Notes: generated by a model not told the origin, from the sequence alone. A stretch of DNA of 64,000 nucleotides from Armillaria gallica (GCA_037576215.1 JBANDB010000014.1:806001-870000), one strand, 5' to 3'; numbered from the stretch's first letter, positions 1 through 11,042 are shown. Translations and numbers: made by a program.

Positions 1-78
1 TACTTATGCTCTGGGATTTACTTAAGTATATGACTTTGAGTAAGATTTTCCCACGGCACCTGTTCAACGTTAACCTCC

Positions 79-796
79 ATGTCATACTACGCTCAGCCAA
101 CCTCCGCGACGTATCCTTACGGCGCTTACGCCCAAACACCTTATACGTACCAGTCTCCAGCTGGTTACCAGCCGTGGTCGTATCATCAGTATCCCTACGT
201 CCATCCAGGTGCGCAAGTGGTCAGGCCTGCAACACAAATACAACCACAACCACAGCCACAACGACCAGCACCGACACCGACACCAACGGTACCTAGATCT
301 ACGACATTCCAACCTTACACACCGTCATATGCACGAGACAACACCGCTTCGACGAACACAGGTGCAGGACGGGGTTCAAGAAAGCAGTCGAATATGAAAG
401 GCTTGTTTACCAAAGAACGTACGCAGTGTTCTCCTACTCCTCCCATTTGTCTCAATGTGAGATAGTGAAGAATCTTATGTACGGCTTTGGGGATGACAGA
501 AATCCGGCAAACGATACCGTGAATGTGATGGAGGAGATTCTTATCGAATACATTACTGATGTCGTGCGTGTTTCATTCTTCTTTTTTGTTCATCAGACAC
601 CGACGTTGCACAGTGTCTAGCGGCTGGCGGCTCAGCAAAGAAAGGCCGTTTATCTGTTGACGACTTACGCCGTGTTCTTTCACGGCCAGCCGACTCCAAG
701 AAGCTGGCTCGAATGGAGGAGCTGCTGTTCATGCAGGAAGATATCAAACGTGCTCGGGCACAATTTGATGATGCCGACAATCCGAGAGGTTTATAA
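79..796 (+). CDS. TAF13: TFIID subunit TAF13 (histone-fold)
   Basis: Exons 79-418, 466-567 and 597-796 give 213 residues. TAF13 is a histone-fold subunit of TFIID in the RNA polymerase II preinitiation complex and pairs with TAF11. After splicing, the C-terminal half reads KGLFTKELKNLMYGFGDD, then NVMEEILIEYITDV and a second helix region ending KRARAQFDDADNP, which matches the TAF13 family closely. The first intron was placed so that FTKE joins LKNLM exactly. The first ~100 residues are a Tyr/Gln/Pro-rich low-complexity stretch that short TAF13 proteins lack. It is in frame with the only reasonable ATG (CTCCATG), so I keep it, but a shorter protein from a later start cannot be excluded. Confidence 0.9.
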
Positions 797-1180
797 CAGA
801 CGAACAAGTACCGGTGCGTCGAAATTTCTAGACATAGTCAACCTTGTCCCAAACAATCTTGGACCCTGCTAAAGCTGCTTTTCCACGTAGACCCACACCG
901 ATTGACCGTAATTCTCAGTCGAAGCTTCCGTTCTTCGCCGTGTACATATACAGGAACGCGTTCAGTATTATTTCCGAGGATTGGGGTCGAAGGTACGTTG
1001 CACACGGGAGCTTACCGTTCTATTGTCAATGGGGAGAATGGCATGGTGCGAATTCACATACCCATTCAGTGCTATAATAGTAGTGTATAGACATCACTCT
1101 TGCATGGCGTCTTCGTTAGCGTCTTCGGATTCCGCCCTGTCACGCTGGGTGGTACGGCCTTGCACACCTTGAAAAAAAAA
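797..1180. other. Convergent gap between TAF13 and RRM gene
   Basis: This gap lies between two genes that end towards each other. Short open frames on the plus strand (for example around 844-1090) have no motif I recognise and no believable splice structure. Most likely it is two 3' untranslated regions; there is an A9 tract at 1172-1180 just beyond the RRM stop codon. Confidence 0.6.
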
Positions 1181-1753
1181 TTAAGCCCGGAACATCTGAG
1201 GCATATCTGCGGAGGACATACCTCCACTTTCCGCGAGAGGCTTTGCGTGTTCCTTGAGCCATTCTTCTGATTCCCAGACTAAATAGATGGGGTCACAAAG
1301 AGAAATGAAGGACGTGTATGTGGAGCAGCTCACCGGCCCTGTTTCCTCCCAATTGCATGGGTGTCTTCATGGGCCGAGCTAAATTAACCTTGATGACTTT
1401 GCCACGCATTTCGTTCATGTCCATGTTGTCAATGGCATCCTGGGCATCGGCCGACGAGCCATATGTAACAAAAGCAAAGCCTCGATGTTTCGCCTCTGCA
1501 TCAATAATGTTAGCCGAGGCTTCTGTAGGGGCGTTCCTAGCACCGACCAGACTGTTGGTTGAGATTTGTTACAGCCGAAGGTAGCTGTACTTCGATAATA
1601 TCACCTGCAGGACTGCCATTAATACAGTCGAGGAGCCACAACATGGAAGGACATACCAAAGGTGGAAAAGTGTTCGTATATCAGAGTTTCATCGACATCT
1701 TCGGCGATTCCTCCTACAAAAACGGTCTTCTTTGATTTAGTACCCTCCTCCAT
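1181..1753 (-). CDS. Small RRM protein, Cyp33/PPIE N-domain type
   Basis: Exons in coding order are 1753-1657, 1604-1573, 1493-1334 and 1278-1181, giving 128 residues. It holds one RNA recognition motif: RNP2 is KKTVFVGGI and RNP1 is KHRGFAFVTY, followed by VIKVNLARPM. The C-terminal tail NRAVWESEEWLKEHAKPL is typical of the region after the RRM of cyclophilin-33 (PPIE). No cyclophilin domain follows before the stop, so this is an RRM-only relative. The likely role is nuclear RNA binding linked to splicing or chromatin, by family analogy only. The first ATG with good context is at 1753; an in-frame ATG at 1825 would add 24 Pro/Ser-rich residues. Exon 2 is only 32 nt. Confidence 0.8.
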
Positions 1754-2364
1754 GGCAAGGGCTGGATCAAGGGAGCCAAGGATAAATGAAATGGATGGTG
1801 ACGGTGAAGGACGCAAATGGAACAAGGCTTCACGCGACAGACGGCACCGCTCAGCTCTGGTTCGGCACGTGCCAGATGGATTACCTAAAGTGGCCTTGCC
1901 CAGGGCCCAGCACCTCGGACCGTGACCGATCTTGATTCTTTAGTTCAGTTAATCCATACACCCAAGCACCATTCATGTGCTGACACGACTGCTTTGACTC
2001 AGAAGGGGGTCATTCCAGCAATACGTACATTCTGAATGTCGTGGGGAAGGTGCAGGATACTTATTTCGCCTCCAGCAACCCCAGTTCTGTGGATCACTTT
2101 TAGCGCTGGTTCCTGAGAACGTTTTGCCTCTTTCGCTGAAAAAATGGGCATCAAACAACCGTCTTTCAGAATATGGTTATAACCCTGTCGCTCCTTGATT
2201 GCGAACATGCGATCTTCCGGGCGCGGCTTCTGTCTTTTACTCCCAATGGAATTTATTTCCTACCCCCGTCATTCTCGATGATATTGTATACGACCTTGCC
2301 GTGGCTTAAATTTGTCCTCATATAGAGGCTGCGTTTTTTCCATTCTTCCTTGTATTCCCCTCCG
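1754..2364. other. Divergent intergenic region, RRM gene and kinase
   Basis: About 610 bp separates two divergently transcribed genes and probably holds both promoters. A minus-strand open frame at 1999-2208 (69 codons) reads like ordinary protein in places, but it has no motif, no good start context and no partner exon I could join. I therefore do not call it a gene. Confidence 0.5.
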
Positions 2365-3545
2365 ATGATTCTACAGGACATGTCCGCTGCGTGGCGCAAG
2401 GACGACCATGAGCCAATGTCCCCCGCTTCCTCCTCTTCCTCCATGGACGAGGAGGATGTAAACTGTCGCGTTTCTCCACACTGGCCTGACTACCGTAGCC
2501 TGTTGCTCTTCAAAGGATTTCGCTTGGACACCGTCCGTGACGTTAAACAGTATTACCGTGACCACTTTGCAGACGGAGTAAACCGACTTCCGTCCTCGAC
2601 AAGGGCGCGCTTATCACATGGAGACGATGCTCTCTGTCCGGATGCCGGGCTAGTACGTATTGTCATTGACATGTGCACAGCACTTCGATGACCTTCATAC
2701 ACTCTCAGCGCGACAATCTGTTTCGAGGAACATGCATTCGAAATGGTGCAAAAGTTGTTATCAAGGCCGTACACTGCCGAAGCCGTGAACTAGAAGTGAT
2801 ACGGTTTCTTTCGACCTCTCCGATTCGAGATCATCAGATGAACCACTGCATTCGTGCGTTGCAAAGCTCTTGTCCTTGTACCTCGCTTAATGCAACCAGC
2901 AGCCGTCCTTGATCTGGTGGTTGTACCTGATGATGACCTGGCTTTCATCGTAATGGAAGAATGGTCCTCGCAACTGATTGCAGATGGAGGGCCATGCTGC
3001 TTGGGACTTTTTCTTGGAGCGCTACGGCAATGCATAGAGGTGGGTGTGCATTTTGATATCCCGAATTCAAGTTGATGACTTCGGATAGCACACTGTCTTT
3101 ATGCACATGCATCGAATCGCTCACCTGGACATTTCCCTGCGAAATCTGGTTACAGATTATAACGGCCGCTATGCATGCATTGACTATGAGTTAAGTCGGC
3201 GATTGGAGCTAGGGCAGCGTGCATCTATTGTCGGTTTTCGAGCCACAGAAGTTCCTCCGGAATGCGAAAATGGTGAATGCCGCGATCCATTCAAGGTGGA
3301 TGTATGGGCCCTTGCGGTGCTAATGCTCCGGGCATGTAAAGTACGTTATCCGTATGGCTTAAGCGTGGAAAGTTTACTCTAATCGGCACGCCTAGATGTG
3401 CGGGTATTGCGTCCCAGAACTACTTGAGATCATCAAGCCCATGCTGAACGAAAACCCGGATGATCGTCCAACGGCTCTCGCGGTCTTGAAGGCATTTGAC
3501 AGGATGATACCATTGATTGGAGACCATCGTCTGCAAGTCCGCTGA
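2365..3545 (+). CDS. Divergent eukaryotic-like protein kinase, Agaricomycete type
   Basis: Exons 2365-2652, 2709-2853, 2900-3039, 3089-3340 and 3396-3545 give 324 residues. Kinase landmarks are the ATP-binding lysine in VVIKAV, the hinge FIVMEEW, the catalytic loop HLDISLRN (Asp and Asn kept) and the metal-site segment CIDYEL in place of DFG. VDVWALAVLML corresponds to the helix-F motif DVWSLG. There is no clear glycine-rich loop. The second intron was placed so that HCI joins PAVLDLVV, restoring the frame. I infer membership of the large, lineage-expanded kinase families of mushroom-forming fungi; the substrate is unknown. The N-terminal ~100 residues include a Ser/Asp/Glu-rich stretch. ATGs at 2365 and 2380 are both possible starts. 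Confidence 0.75.
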
Positions 3546-3694
3546 CGTGACAAGACTGGCGTTTATCTCGGTGTAATGGCGTGTTCACGTCGGTAGAGAG
3601 TATTGAAACCATCAAATATAGCACTAATAAGTATACATAGTAAGACAATAATTACAGGTAAACTAGAAATACAACTTATCTCCAAAAGAAGAGT

Positions 3695-4930
3695 CTACGT
3701 GAGCTCGGTATCGATGTTTTCGGAGTGCTCCAGTTTTTGCCGTTTCCTGGCCAAATATCGTTCCCGAGCGCTCTGAACGTCCGATTCATTATTCCTCCTG
3801 GCAATGACACGCTCGCGGGCCTCCTCTTCTGCTCGCCGTTTCTCGAGGGCCAAACGCGCCTGCTCCTCTTCCAATTGAGTCTGAATTTCTCTCGCCCTTC
3901 GTTCATTTATTTCCCTACGACTGGCCGAGGTCCCAACAGCACGATGCGATTGAACGGTCTCCGTTTGGCCGTCTTTGGGTTTACCCAGAGTGGACCGACC
4001 TAGCTTCCGCGTGTTTGGACCGGAGAGATTCAATCCAGCTGCCAGCAGCTCTCGTTTGTCCACGATCTGATTATCATCATTCAATTCGACTTCTTTGCCT
4101 TGCTGTCGCGCGATCCGCGCTAGCTCCAAATCAGACACCGGCGTAAAGTCGGGAGGTTTGGTGATGGTCAGGTTGGGCTGTGGACCAATGGTAGGCTTCT
4201 GCGTTGCCGCCACGGTAGCTTCATGGTTCTGCTCCGAATCTTCAAGGAGTTTCCTGTAGAAATGGGCCATGCCTGTCGTTGCACCACCTTGCTTCTTTAG
4301 TAACTCTGGAGGGTGACAATTCAGTCCGAGTCAGCGGTACAGAAGTGGACTGACTGACCATCACGTCGCTTCTCCTCCTCTTCTGCCCTGCGAACTTCTG
4401 CCATTTGATCCTTGTACGCCTGAGTGACGAAGGACTCCTTGTCCTTGAATTCATCGCCTTCAGCTTCACGTTCGTGTTGCATCATTTTCTCTTCAGCGCG
4501 TAGATGATCGAGTTTTCGCGTAGCTGCAGATTGCAGGAGACCATGTATATATTTTGGCTGGGGATATAAGTAAAGGAGAGAGACGAACAGAACATTGACA
4601 CACCTTTCTCTGAGCCGAGTCTATCTCCTTGGCCTCTTTCTGCTTCTGTTTCGCCTCCTGCATTTTATCCCAGATTTCATCATACTCGTACACCGAAGCG
4701 TCGACCTTTTTCTCTGCATCCATGCGTTTCTTCATTGCCTTGGATGTGAGCACATTTTGGGCCAGCAGTTTCTTATTCGCAGCAGCAGTGTTTTTGTCTG
4801 CAGACGATGTCGGTGCCGCATCGACGGGTTCGTCATCGTCAAGAGAAGCAAAAGCGGCCGGTCGCTTGAGAGAAGGAGCAGGCTCTGCAGACTTCTTCGT
4901 CTTTGCAAGGGAGAAGGAGAGTTTCGACAT
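3695..4930 (-). CDS. Nuclear speckle splicing regulator, NSRP1/CCDC55 family
   Basis: Exons 4930-4604, 4557-4359 and 4305-3695 give 378 residues. The protein matches the NSRP1 (DUF2040) family: a basic N-terminus MSKLSFSLAKTKK, then a charged helical core with YEYDEIWDKMQEAK, KYIHGLLQSAATRKLD, FVTQAYKDQMAEVRRAEEEE and HFYRKLLEDS. The C-terminal third is a long Glu/Arg/Ala-rich predicted coiled coil. Family members sit in nuclear speckles and influence alternative splice-site choice. Both introns are GT-AG and keep phase exactly. The start codon is only 60 bp from the start codon of the divergent exosome gene. Confidence 0.88.
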
Positions 4931-4990
4931 CGTGGGCAAAGACAGCCGGCGGCACACCGGAGTTCCAACCGATCTTTGCCAAGCACCTTC
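4931..4990. promoter_or_regulatory. 60-bp divergent promoter, NSRP1 / MTR3
   Basis: Only 60 bp lie between the two divergent start codons (4930 minus, 4991 plus). The 5' leaders, initiation sites and core promoters of both genes must fit here or overlap the coding sequence of the partner. No clear TATA box is visible. Confidence 0.6.
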
Positions 4991-6037
4991 ATGGCTCAGG
5001 CTGGCTTCGACCGAAGACGAATCAATGGCCCGGAGGAGAGCTTTCCTCCAACATACGACGACGACGACATTGAGGACGCTGTATGGAAGCTGGGAATGCC
5101 AAGAAAAGGCAGAAATCCAAACGACATCCGGCCCATTTGTATGGCGTTCTGTTCAAAAATTTGCTCATCTTGGATATTCAATCGAGTGCTCTAGTTCTCC
5201 AGCCGGGCCTGATAACACAAGCAAATGGGTCTGCATATATCGAAACCAAAAAAACAAAGATTGCCTGCGCCGTGTATTTCTTCCTGCCGTTCTCAAAATA
5301 TCGGGTTATTCATTGGTTGTAGTTACGGCCCCCGGCAGTCAAAAAACACTGCATACAGCGAGAAAGGCCGATTGAACGTTGAAGTAAAATTTGCTCCATA
5401 CTCGTGCGAGCGGAGGAAAGCGCCGATGCGTGTAAGTTGTCATTTCGTTCGTTCACTCTTGGGTTCTGTAATCATTCATAGTTTCTTTAGGATGCCGAAG
5501 ACCGTTCGCTGGCTGTTGCTATACATCAAGCACTTTTGTCTTCAGTGCGCTTAGAGCTACTACCAAAATCGACAATCGACATTTTCATTGTCATAATTGA
5601 AGCGGACGGTATAGAGGGGTGCATTGCGTCCGGCTCAGTAGCAGCTAGTACTGCCCTGGCTGATGCTGGGATTGAAATGTTTGGACTCGTTGTGGCTTGC
5701 TCGGCGGTAAGCACGGTATTACGTTCCATGAGGTTTACCGAACATCACACAGGCCCTCGTCGGACAAGATATTTGGTTAGATCCGACAGCTCTTGAAATT
5801 CAGGCATCCAGTGGATCTCTGATTCTATCGACTATACCGGCATTAGGAATGGTCACAAGTGTTTGGCAAAATGGCCAAATGCGACCTGAGGAAGTTCTCA
5901 AGGTACATCAACCCTACGTCCATTTGGTATCTCTCCTGATATTCGTTATCCAGTGTATGGACCTTTGCCAAGAACGATGCACAGAAATTCATTCCGTTGT
6001 GGCTCAAGCCCTTTTGGATAATGTTCGCTCGAGTTAA
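4991..6037 (+). CDS. MTR3: Exosome core subunit MTR3 (RNase PH-like)
   Basis: Exons 4991-5138, 5195-5273, 5323-5431, 5491-5706, 5753-5902 and 5954-6037 give 261 residues. It is an RNase PH-fold subunit of the nine-member exosome ring, used in nuclear and cytoplasmic 3'-5' RNA decay and rRNA processing. Typical segments are RPIFLQPGLITQANGSAYIE, KIACAVYGPRQSK, the DRSLAVAIHQAL helix, and GCIASGSVAASTALADAGI followed by LVGQDIWLDPT. Phosphorolytic residues are not expected in eukaryotic ring subunits. The arrangement fits MTR3 (EXOSC6) better than RRP41, RRP46 or RRP43, but I judged this from motifs only. All five introns are 46-59 nt and keep frame. Confidence 0.85.
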
Positions 6038-6256
6038 ACATCCGTTGTAAACACACAAAAAGTACCCTGCCGTCATACCATCCTGTTAATGTTGTAAAGT
6101 ATACAAAGCATTCTTACATCGGATTAGAAGACAGCCCCACCTTACCATCCTTACCATCGGAAACAACAGTGGCTCCCTGCTTCTGCCGAACGATTATTGG
6201 AGTGATTAATGACTAGGCTGCTAGGTAGAATAAGTTTTATAAAAAAAACTCGCGAT

Positions 6257-7402
6257 CTAACCGTCATCGTCCAGCATGGCAGGTATGTAAAAAGTCAACA
6301 CCCCTCCCGCATCAGCCACATCTCCGATATACACATACAGTATCATACAGTGGTTCTGGCATATACCTGAAGGAGATCAGGATCGATATAGTTCAGAGCC
6401 ACTAGGAATGACTTACAAGCAATCGTAGTAGTTGAGACAACATGACTTTGCAGAAATTTGATAAAACTACGGATGGAGACGAGGACGCCAAACATTTCGT
6501 CTGGATCTGGAGGAGGATCCTCTTGTTGAGATGCGTGCTCCCGTGCTGAAGAACGACCTCAGACTTACGAAGTCCTGCTGAAAAGGCATTACGCACCCAT
6601 TTTTGGATTAGTACATCCCTTCCACTCAGTGTCGACCTTGACACTCTCAGTGTGTATAGAAAGTTGGAGGCATCCGTTATTATTTGCGCGCACTCCAAGT
6701 ACATTGGACATTGGCCGAAGGCGATCGACGATTGTTCGTAGTTTCTGCAAGGGCGGGAGGAGGATGTGGGTCTGTATTTCTGTCAGTATAAGTAATGGCA
6801 AAGCAACAAGCAATCACGAACATCTGGCTCAGGACACATAGGTTCATTCAACCTCTCAACGTCGCTTGGCTTCATCACTTCAATTTTGACGTCGTGTGTG
6901 ACCTTGACCCGTCGGCCTACTCTAGTCATCCCTGTAATATCAAAGCTAAGCACAGCCTGGTCACTCTTCTTTGCGAGCTTCATAACGACCTCTTCGGCCT
7001 CGAATGAAGACAATGTACCGGCGGTAGACGATGACGCAGACTTGAGAGCAGCAAGGAGAGCTTCCGAGAATAAAGCCACAGTGATCTCGTTTGACGCGTT
7101 CGACTGTATACGGTAGCCGCTGAATATTGATTCGACCTTGATTTGACTGGTCCAACTGAGCTGAACGCATAGATATCAAAGGTGGTACCGACGTACGACC
7201 AGACCTGTATACCGCCTTCATTCGTGTCGCTATTGCAGATGAGATGCATGTTCGCTTCCGTAAACCTTATGATGCATCTCTTCTGGAGCTTCTCGATGGA
7301 TTGTATGATACCTGCAAGAAAATGGGTCCACAGCGGAGGATACAAGCCAAGGTACGCACGGAAGAAAGTTGGAACATTGTCGATAGTGGCTCGAAAGCGC
7401 AT
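6257..7402 (-). CDS. HUS1: Checkpoint clamp subunit HUS1 (9-1-1 complex)
   Basis: Exons in coding order are 7402-7360, 7311-7197, 7146-6822, 6771-6597, 6545-6417 and 6366-6257, giving 298 residues. HUS1 is a PCNA-like subunit of the Rad9-Rad1-Hus1 clamp that is loaded at damaged DNA to activate ATR/Mec1 signalling. Diagnostic segments are MRFRATIDN at the start, IIQSIEKLQKRCIIRFTE, MKLAKKSDQAVLSF, RVKVTHDVKIEVM, MCPEPDTHILLPPLQKLR, SIRSFIKFLQSHVVSTTTIA and the C-terminus YVYIGDVADAGGVLTFYIPA. The fourth exon acceptor was chosen (AATACAG) to give phase 0. Length and order of segments agree with fungal and animal HUS1. Confidence 0.92.
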
Positions 7403-7653
7403 GTCTTCTTATCGTACACGTTTCGGGCTGCAAGTTGTACGTTCAAGTTATAGATACGAGCATGGTGCTTGGAAGGTCGTGGAAGTATCAAGTGAAGGGC
7501 AGGCGCGTCCAGGCTGATGCGCGACGGCACGTGCATATGTCAACTAGTACTAATGGTAAAATTCAAGAGGGAATATTTGCCCATTCTATTCTCTATATAT
7601 GCTACAATTCAGTGCCTTCCTCTCAAGCTGAGAAAACAATTCCACGAGTTCAT

Positions 7654-8391
7654 TCACATAAATACAAGTACAATGGTTGATAGCCCAGCAGCACCCAACA
7701 TGGCATAGCCAGTGTTGTAGACACCCTTCACGGAAAGGACTAGAAACGAGGATAAGAGGTTAGCTAGATAGATAGGGGAGAGAACATACACTTGGTCGTC
7801 GAATCCCAGACAAGATGCCTCACTCCGTTCCAGCTATGGTAAGCAAACGGTGCAGCAAGAAGGGTCTTTCCTGCGTATTTGACAACATCAGGGAGGCCGC
7901 CCACGAATTCAACGATATGAGTGCTGTCGAAGGTCCCTGGAGCGACAAGGTAGGCCAGGAGAAACCATAAAGCACTACAGAGCCCAGTTAATGGTGTGTA
8001 ATCCATCCGAGCACCATGATACGCACGAGCACTAAGGCAGGCGCCAGTGACACGATTGGCAATAGAGGTGACCGCCGTTAGCTGAATTTGGTAGATCTCG
8101 AAAGGACTGTTGGGACGTTTGAGACGCTGCTTGTTGAGAATTTCTGCAGCTGCTGTAGATGGGAGTGACTGGATCTGGACGTTCCTGGTGGACCTGTATA
8201 AGCCTAGGCGTTTCCGTGCACCAGATTGCCTCACCGTTTGGCAATGAGATTCCGGCCTACAACCTGGCTTCGAACTGCAGACAGTCAGCGAGAAGGCAGG
8301 AAACAGAAGAAATACGGTACATACCCATTCGTGGAGCAAAGGCAGCTTGCCTGAGGGCTGGCCCCAAACCTACAGCGCGAGTGAGCATCAT
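7654..8391 (-). CDS. SDH3: Succinate dehydrogenase cytochrome b subunit, SDHC/SDH3-like
   Basis: Exons 8391-8325, 8256-8235, 8193-8023, 7974-7790 and 7739-7654 give 176 residues with a basic, Arg/Ala-rich mitochondrial presequence. It is one of two membrane anchors of complex II, carrying haem b and part of the ubiquinone site. Landmarks are EILNKQRLKRPNSPFEIYQ, three hydrophobic segments, and the haem-ligand region HSWNGVRHLVWD. The usual SSLHRITG quinone-site motif reads TSIANRVTG here: Ser and Arg are kept, but the His position is Asn76 (codon 8057-8055). An upstream in-frame ATG at 8478 would add 29 residues; I prefer 8391 for its A at -3. A divergent paralogue of the main SDH3 is possible. 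Confidence 0.85.
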
Positions 8392-8522
8392 GGTTCTTGC
8401 AAAGGCGGGCGACGTCGGAATCACAGATTTCCGCTCGAAGGCCCTGCCAATCATAGACAAATAAACAGGGCCGAACATCGAATTTTCAATTTCAACAGTT
8501 CCATTCTCATTCCAATCTTTCC

Positions 8523-11042
8523 ATGCCCTCTTCGTATGTTTCTCTCAGGTCACCATTGAATGGCGATTATACCACTTCTCCAACTCTTTCTCCACGAAAT
8601 TCACGCGACTCAGAAGATTCTCTAAGGAACCTCGAGATTTCGGAAGGTCCCCTTGCCACGCCGCCGTCGTATGGACGGTACGTGTCTTTTTAGCTCGGAT
8701 TGGGATCGGTTTTAATGTATCGTAGAGGAAGGTCATATTCTGTGAATGGATTTGATTTCCAGCAAGACCTTCTACCTCTGAGTTCAAGTTTGACGGATCC
8801 CGAACTTGTAGCCAGCGAATCCGGCGACAAGAACATAGGATTGCTCAACGGTGAATGACATCAGTCACGGTGCAGTACACTGCATCTCACCTAGCTTTCG
8901 TTTAGGGATTGCTCTTGTCGTTGGACTTCAGGTGTGCGCTGTGCAAAATCGTGTCCACCCTTTGACACTCATTTCTATAACAGATAGGGTCGGGAATATT
9001 GTCGGTCAAACCCTTTCGCTTCACTTGACGTTTGACATAATGTCTTTCTCCAGTTCGTCGCCAGGTGTCGTGGTCGCGAACACCAACACCGTTGGTGCAA
9101 GTCTGGCCGTCTGGCTCGCATCTGGCCTATTAGCATGGACTGGGGCAAGCAGTTTTGCGGAACTGGGATCCGCAATACCACAAAATGGTGGCGCGCAAGC
9201 CTATCTGTCGTACGCTTATGGTCCTCTCATCTCATATCTCTTCGCGTGGACGGCTATAATCGGACTTAAACCTGGTGCGACATCTATTATTGATCAATGA
9301 CTTCATTAATCCAGCTGTTAAGGTGGTAATGCAGTGATCAGCCTTATTTTTGCAGAGTACATCAATCGGATATTTTGGCATACTACGCGGTCTGAGGTAT
9401 CGCCGGATGATATTCCTGACTGGGCCATCAAACTTACTGCCGTAGGCGCAGTATTGGCTGTAACTCTGTTATGCATCTGGACGCGTAAATTGGGTGCTCG
9501 TGTCGCCGTCGTGTTCACCACAGTAAAAGTCAGTATTAAACTGCCCAATGCCCGTATTTTTGTTCTTGAGACAACTTTTCTTTCAGGTAGCTGCTTTAGT
9601 ACGTTATGGTGCAAGTGGTATATACATCTCGTTGCTGAACTCAGCATGCAGATCTCGATTACAGCATTAGGCATAATTCAACTCGCTCGTGGAAGAGCCG
9701 CGGAGTCTTTCACGAAACCGTGGTTTGAAGGATCCAGCAAGAGTCCGTCTGCTTATTCGTTAGCGCTCTATTCGGGCCTGTGGGCTTTTGACGGCTGGGA
9801 CCAAGCAAACTATGTGGGAGGGGAGATGCATAATCCAGAAAAGAATATTCCCCGGACTATACATTCTAGCATGGCTATCGTCACGGTCTGTAAGGAAATC
9901 TCCCTACGATCTTCACTTGTTGATCTGGTTGCTTATCTAGGTCTTATTTCTACTGGCCAATGTCTCCTACTTCGTGGTTCTAGATAAAGTGAGTTCTTGT
10001 CGTTCTCTGAAACTTGGAAATAACACTGGAGATAGGATCTTGTTGGTCTGAGCAATACAGTTGCCATGGACTTTGGACGGGCACTATTTGGACCCCTAGG
10101 GGGCACAGTTTTCGCCTTTATGGTGGCCTTCTCATGTTTTGGTGCTTTAAATGGTGTGTGGCTCCCTTCTTTGAAGCCCGTGACCCTATTGACCGGGCGT
10201 CTCCGACAGGATCATTCTTCACATCCTCACGTCTCATTTACGCCGCCGGTAGAGAACGATATCTTCCTTCTCTTTTTGGGCGATTACACAAGACTAGGAA
10301 GACGCCATTGAATGCCACACTGTTGCAAACAGCTATTACGACCGCTTTCATCCTCGTGGGTGGCGGGTTTCGCTCTCTCATAAACTTTTCTGTTGTAGCG
10401 TCATGGGGATTCTATTTTCTCACTGTGAGTTCTTAGTGACGCTGGAATACATCCGTTCACCTATCAGGTCAGGTTCTCGGACTAGTTATATTACGGGTCA
10501 AGGAACCTACGCTAGAAAGGTAAAGCTGAACACAGGGTATTTTGACTCTAAATCATCATCTGATCTACGGACACAGACCTTATAAAACCTGGATAATAAC
10601 ACCGTTAATATTTTGTGCGGTAAGTATATTACCTGTATAATCCGACTTGTTGACCGTAACTTTGACCGAAGGTCGCATTATTTCTCATTTGCATGCCAGT
10701 TATTGCTGCGCCCTTACCCGCAATTGCAGTCCTTGGTACGGCAACATTTGTGGGTACCCCGGGAAACTAACGTTTCGTCATAGGCTTTGTGGTTGCCGGC
10801 ATTCCCGTATACTACATCACACACCGAAGAGATAGAGATACGCCACGGATATTTGGTGAGTACTTCCCCCGAGAATGAATGTGAGAACTGATGGTTTCCC
10901 AGCTTGGATTTATCCTTGTCTTGACCGATTACGAGGAGGACCGCGCGCAAGCGATGGTTGGCAGGCGGTAGCAACCGAAGGAGACGAGCAGATGGAGATG
11001 GTTGAAGGACGAGGTCTCATCGATGACCCTTCAAACACTTGA
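8523..11042 (+). CDS. L-type amino-acid permease (APC/LAT superfamily)
   Basis: Sixteen exons: 8523-8677, 8726-8850, 8906-8931, 8984-9000, 9054-9274, 9323-9528, 9587-9598, 9652-9885, 9941-9988, 10036-10153, 10210-10424, 10473-10519, 10577-10619, 10672-10735, 10784-10855 and 10903-11042, giving 580 residues. It is an APC-superfamily transporter of the LAT/SLC7 type with about 12 membrane segments. The helix-1 motif is IGSGIFSSPGVVV, with GGAQAYLSYAYGPLISYLF, LWAFDGWDQANYVGGEM and FFTSSRLIYAAGRERYLP further on. The N-terminal ~80 residues are Ser/Pro-rich and cytosolic. Substrate is not readable from sequence; large neutral amino acids or methionine are usual for the family. Exons as short as 12 and 17 nt are needed to keep frame. 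Confidence 0.88.

Noticed and set aside
1999..2208. A 69-codon minus-strand open frame upstream of the kinase gene
   Set aside because: Protein-like composition, but no start context, no homology I recognise and no splice partner.
4629..5375. A 248-codon plus-strand open frame over NSRP1 and MTR3 starts
   Set aside because: It is antisense to the NSRP1 coding region and then runs out of frame through MTR3 exons and introns; the conserved proteins explain the region.
8392..8478. Upstream ATG at 8478 as the SDH3 start
   Set aside because: It is in frame, but the added 29 residues separate the presequence from the start; the ATG at 8391 has better context (ACCATG). Kept as an alternative only.
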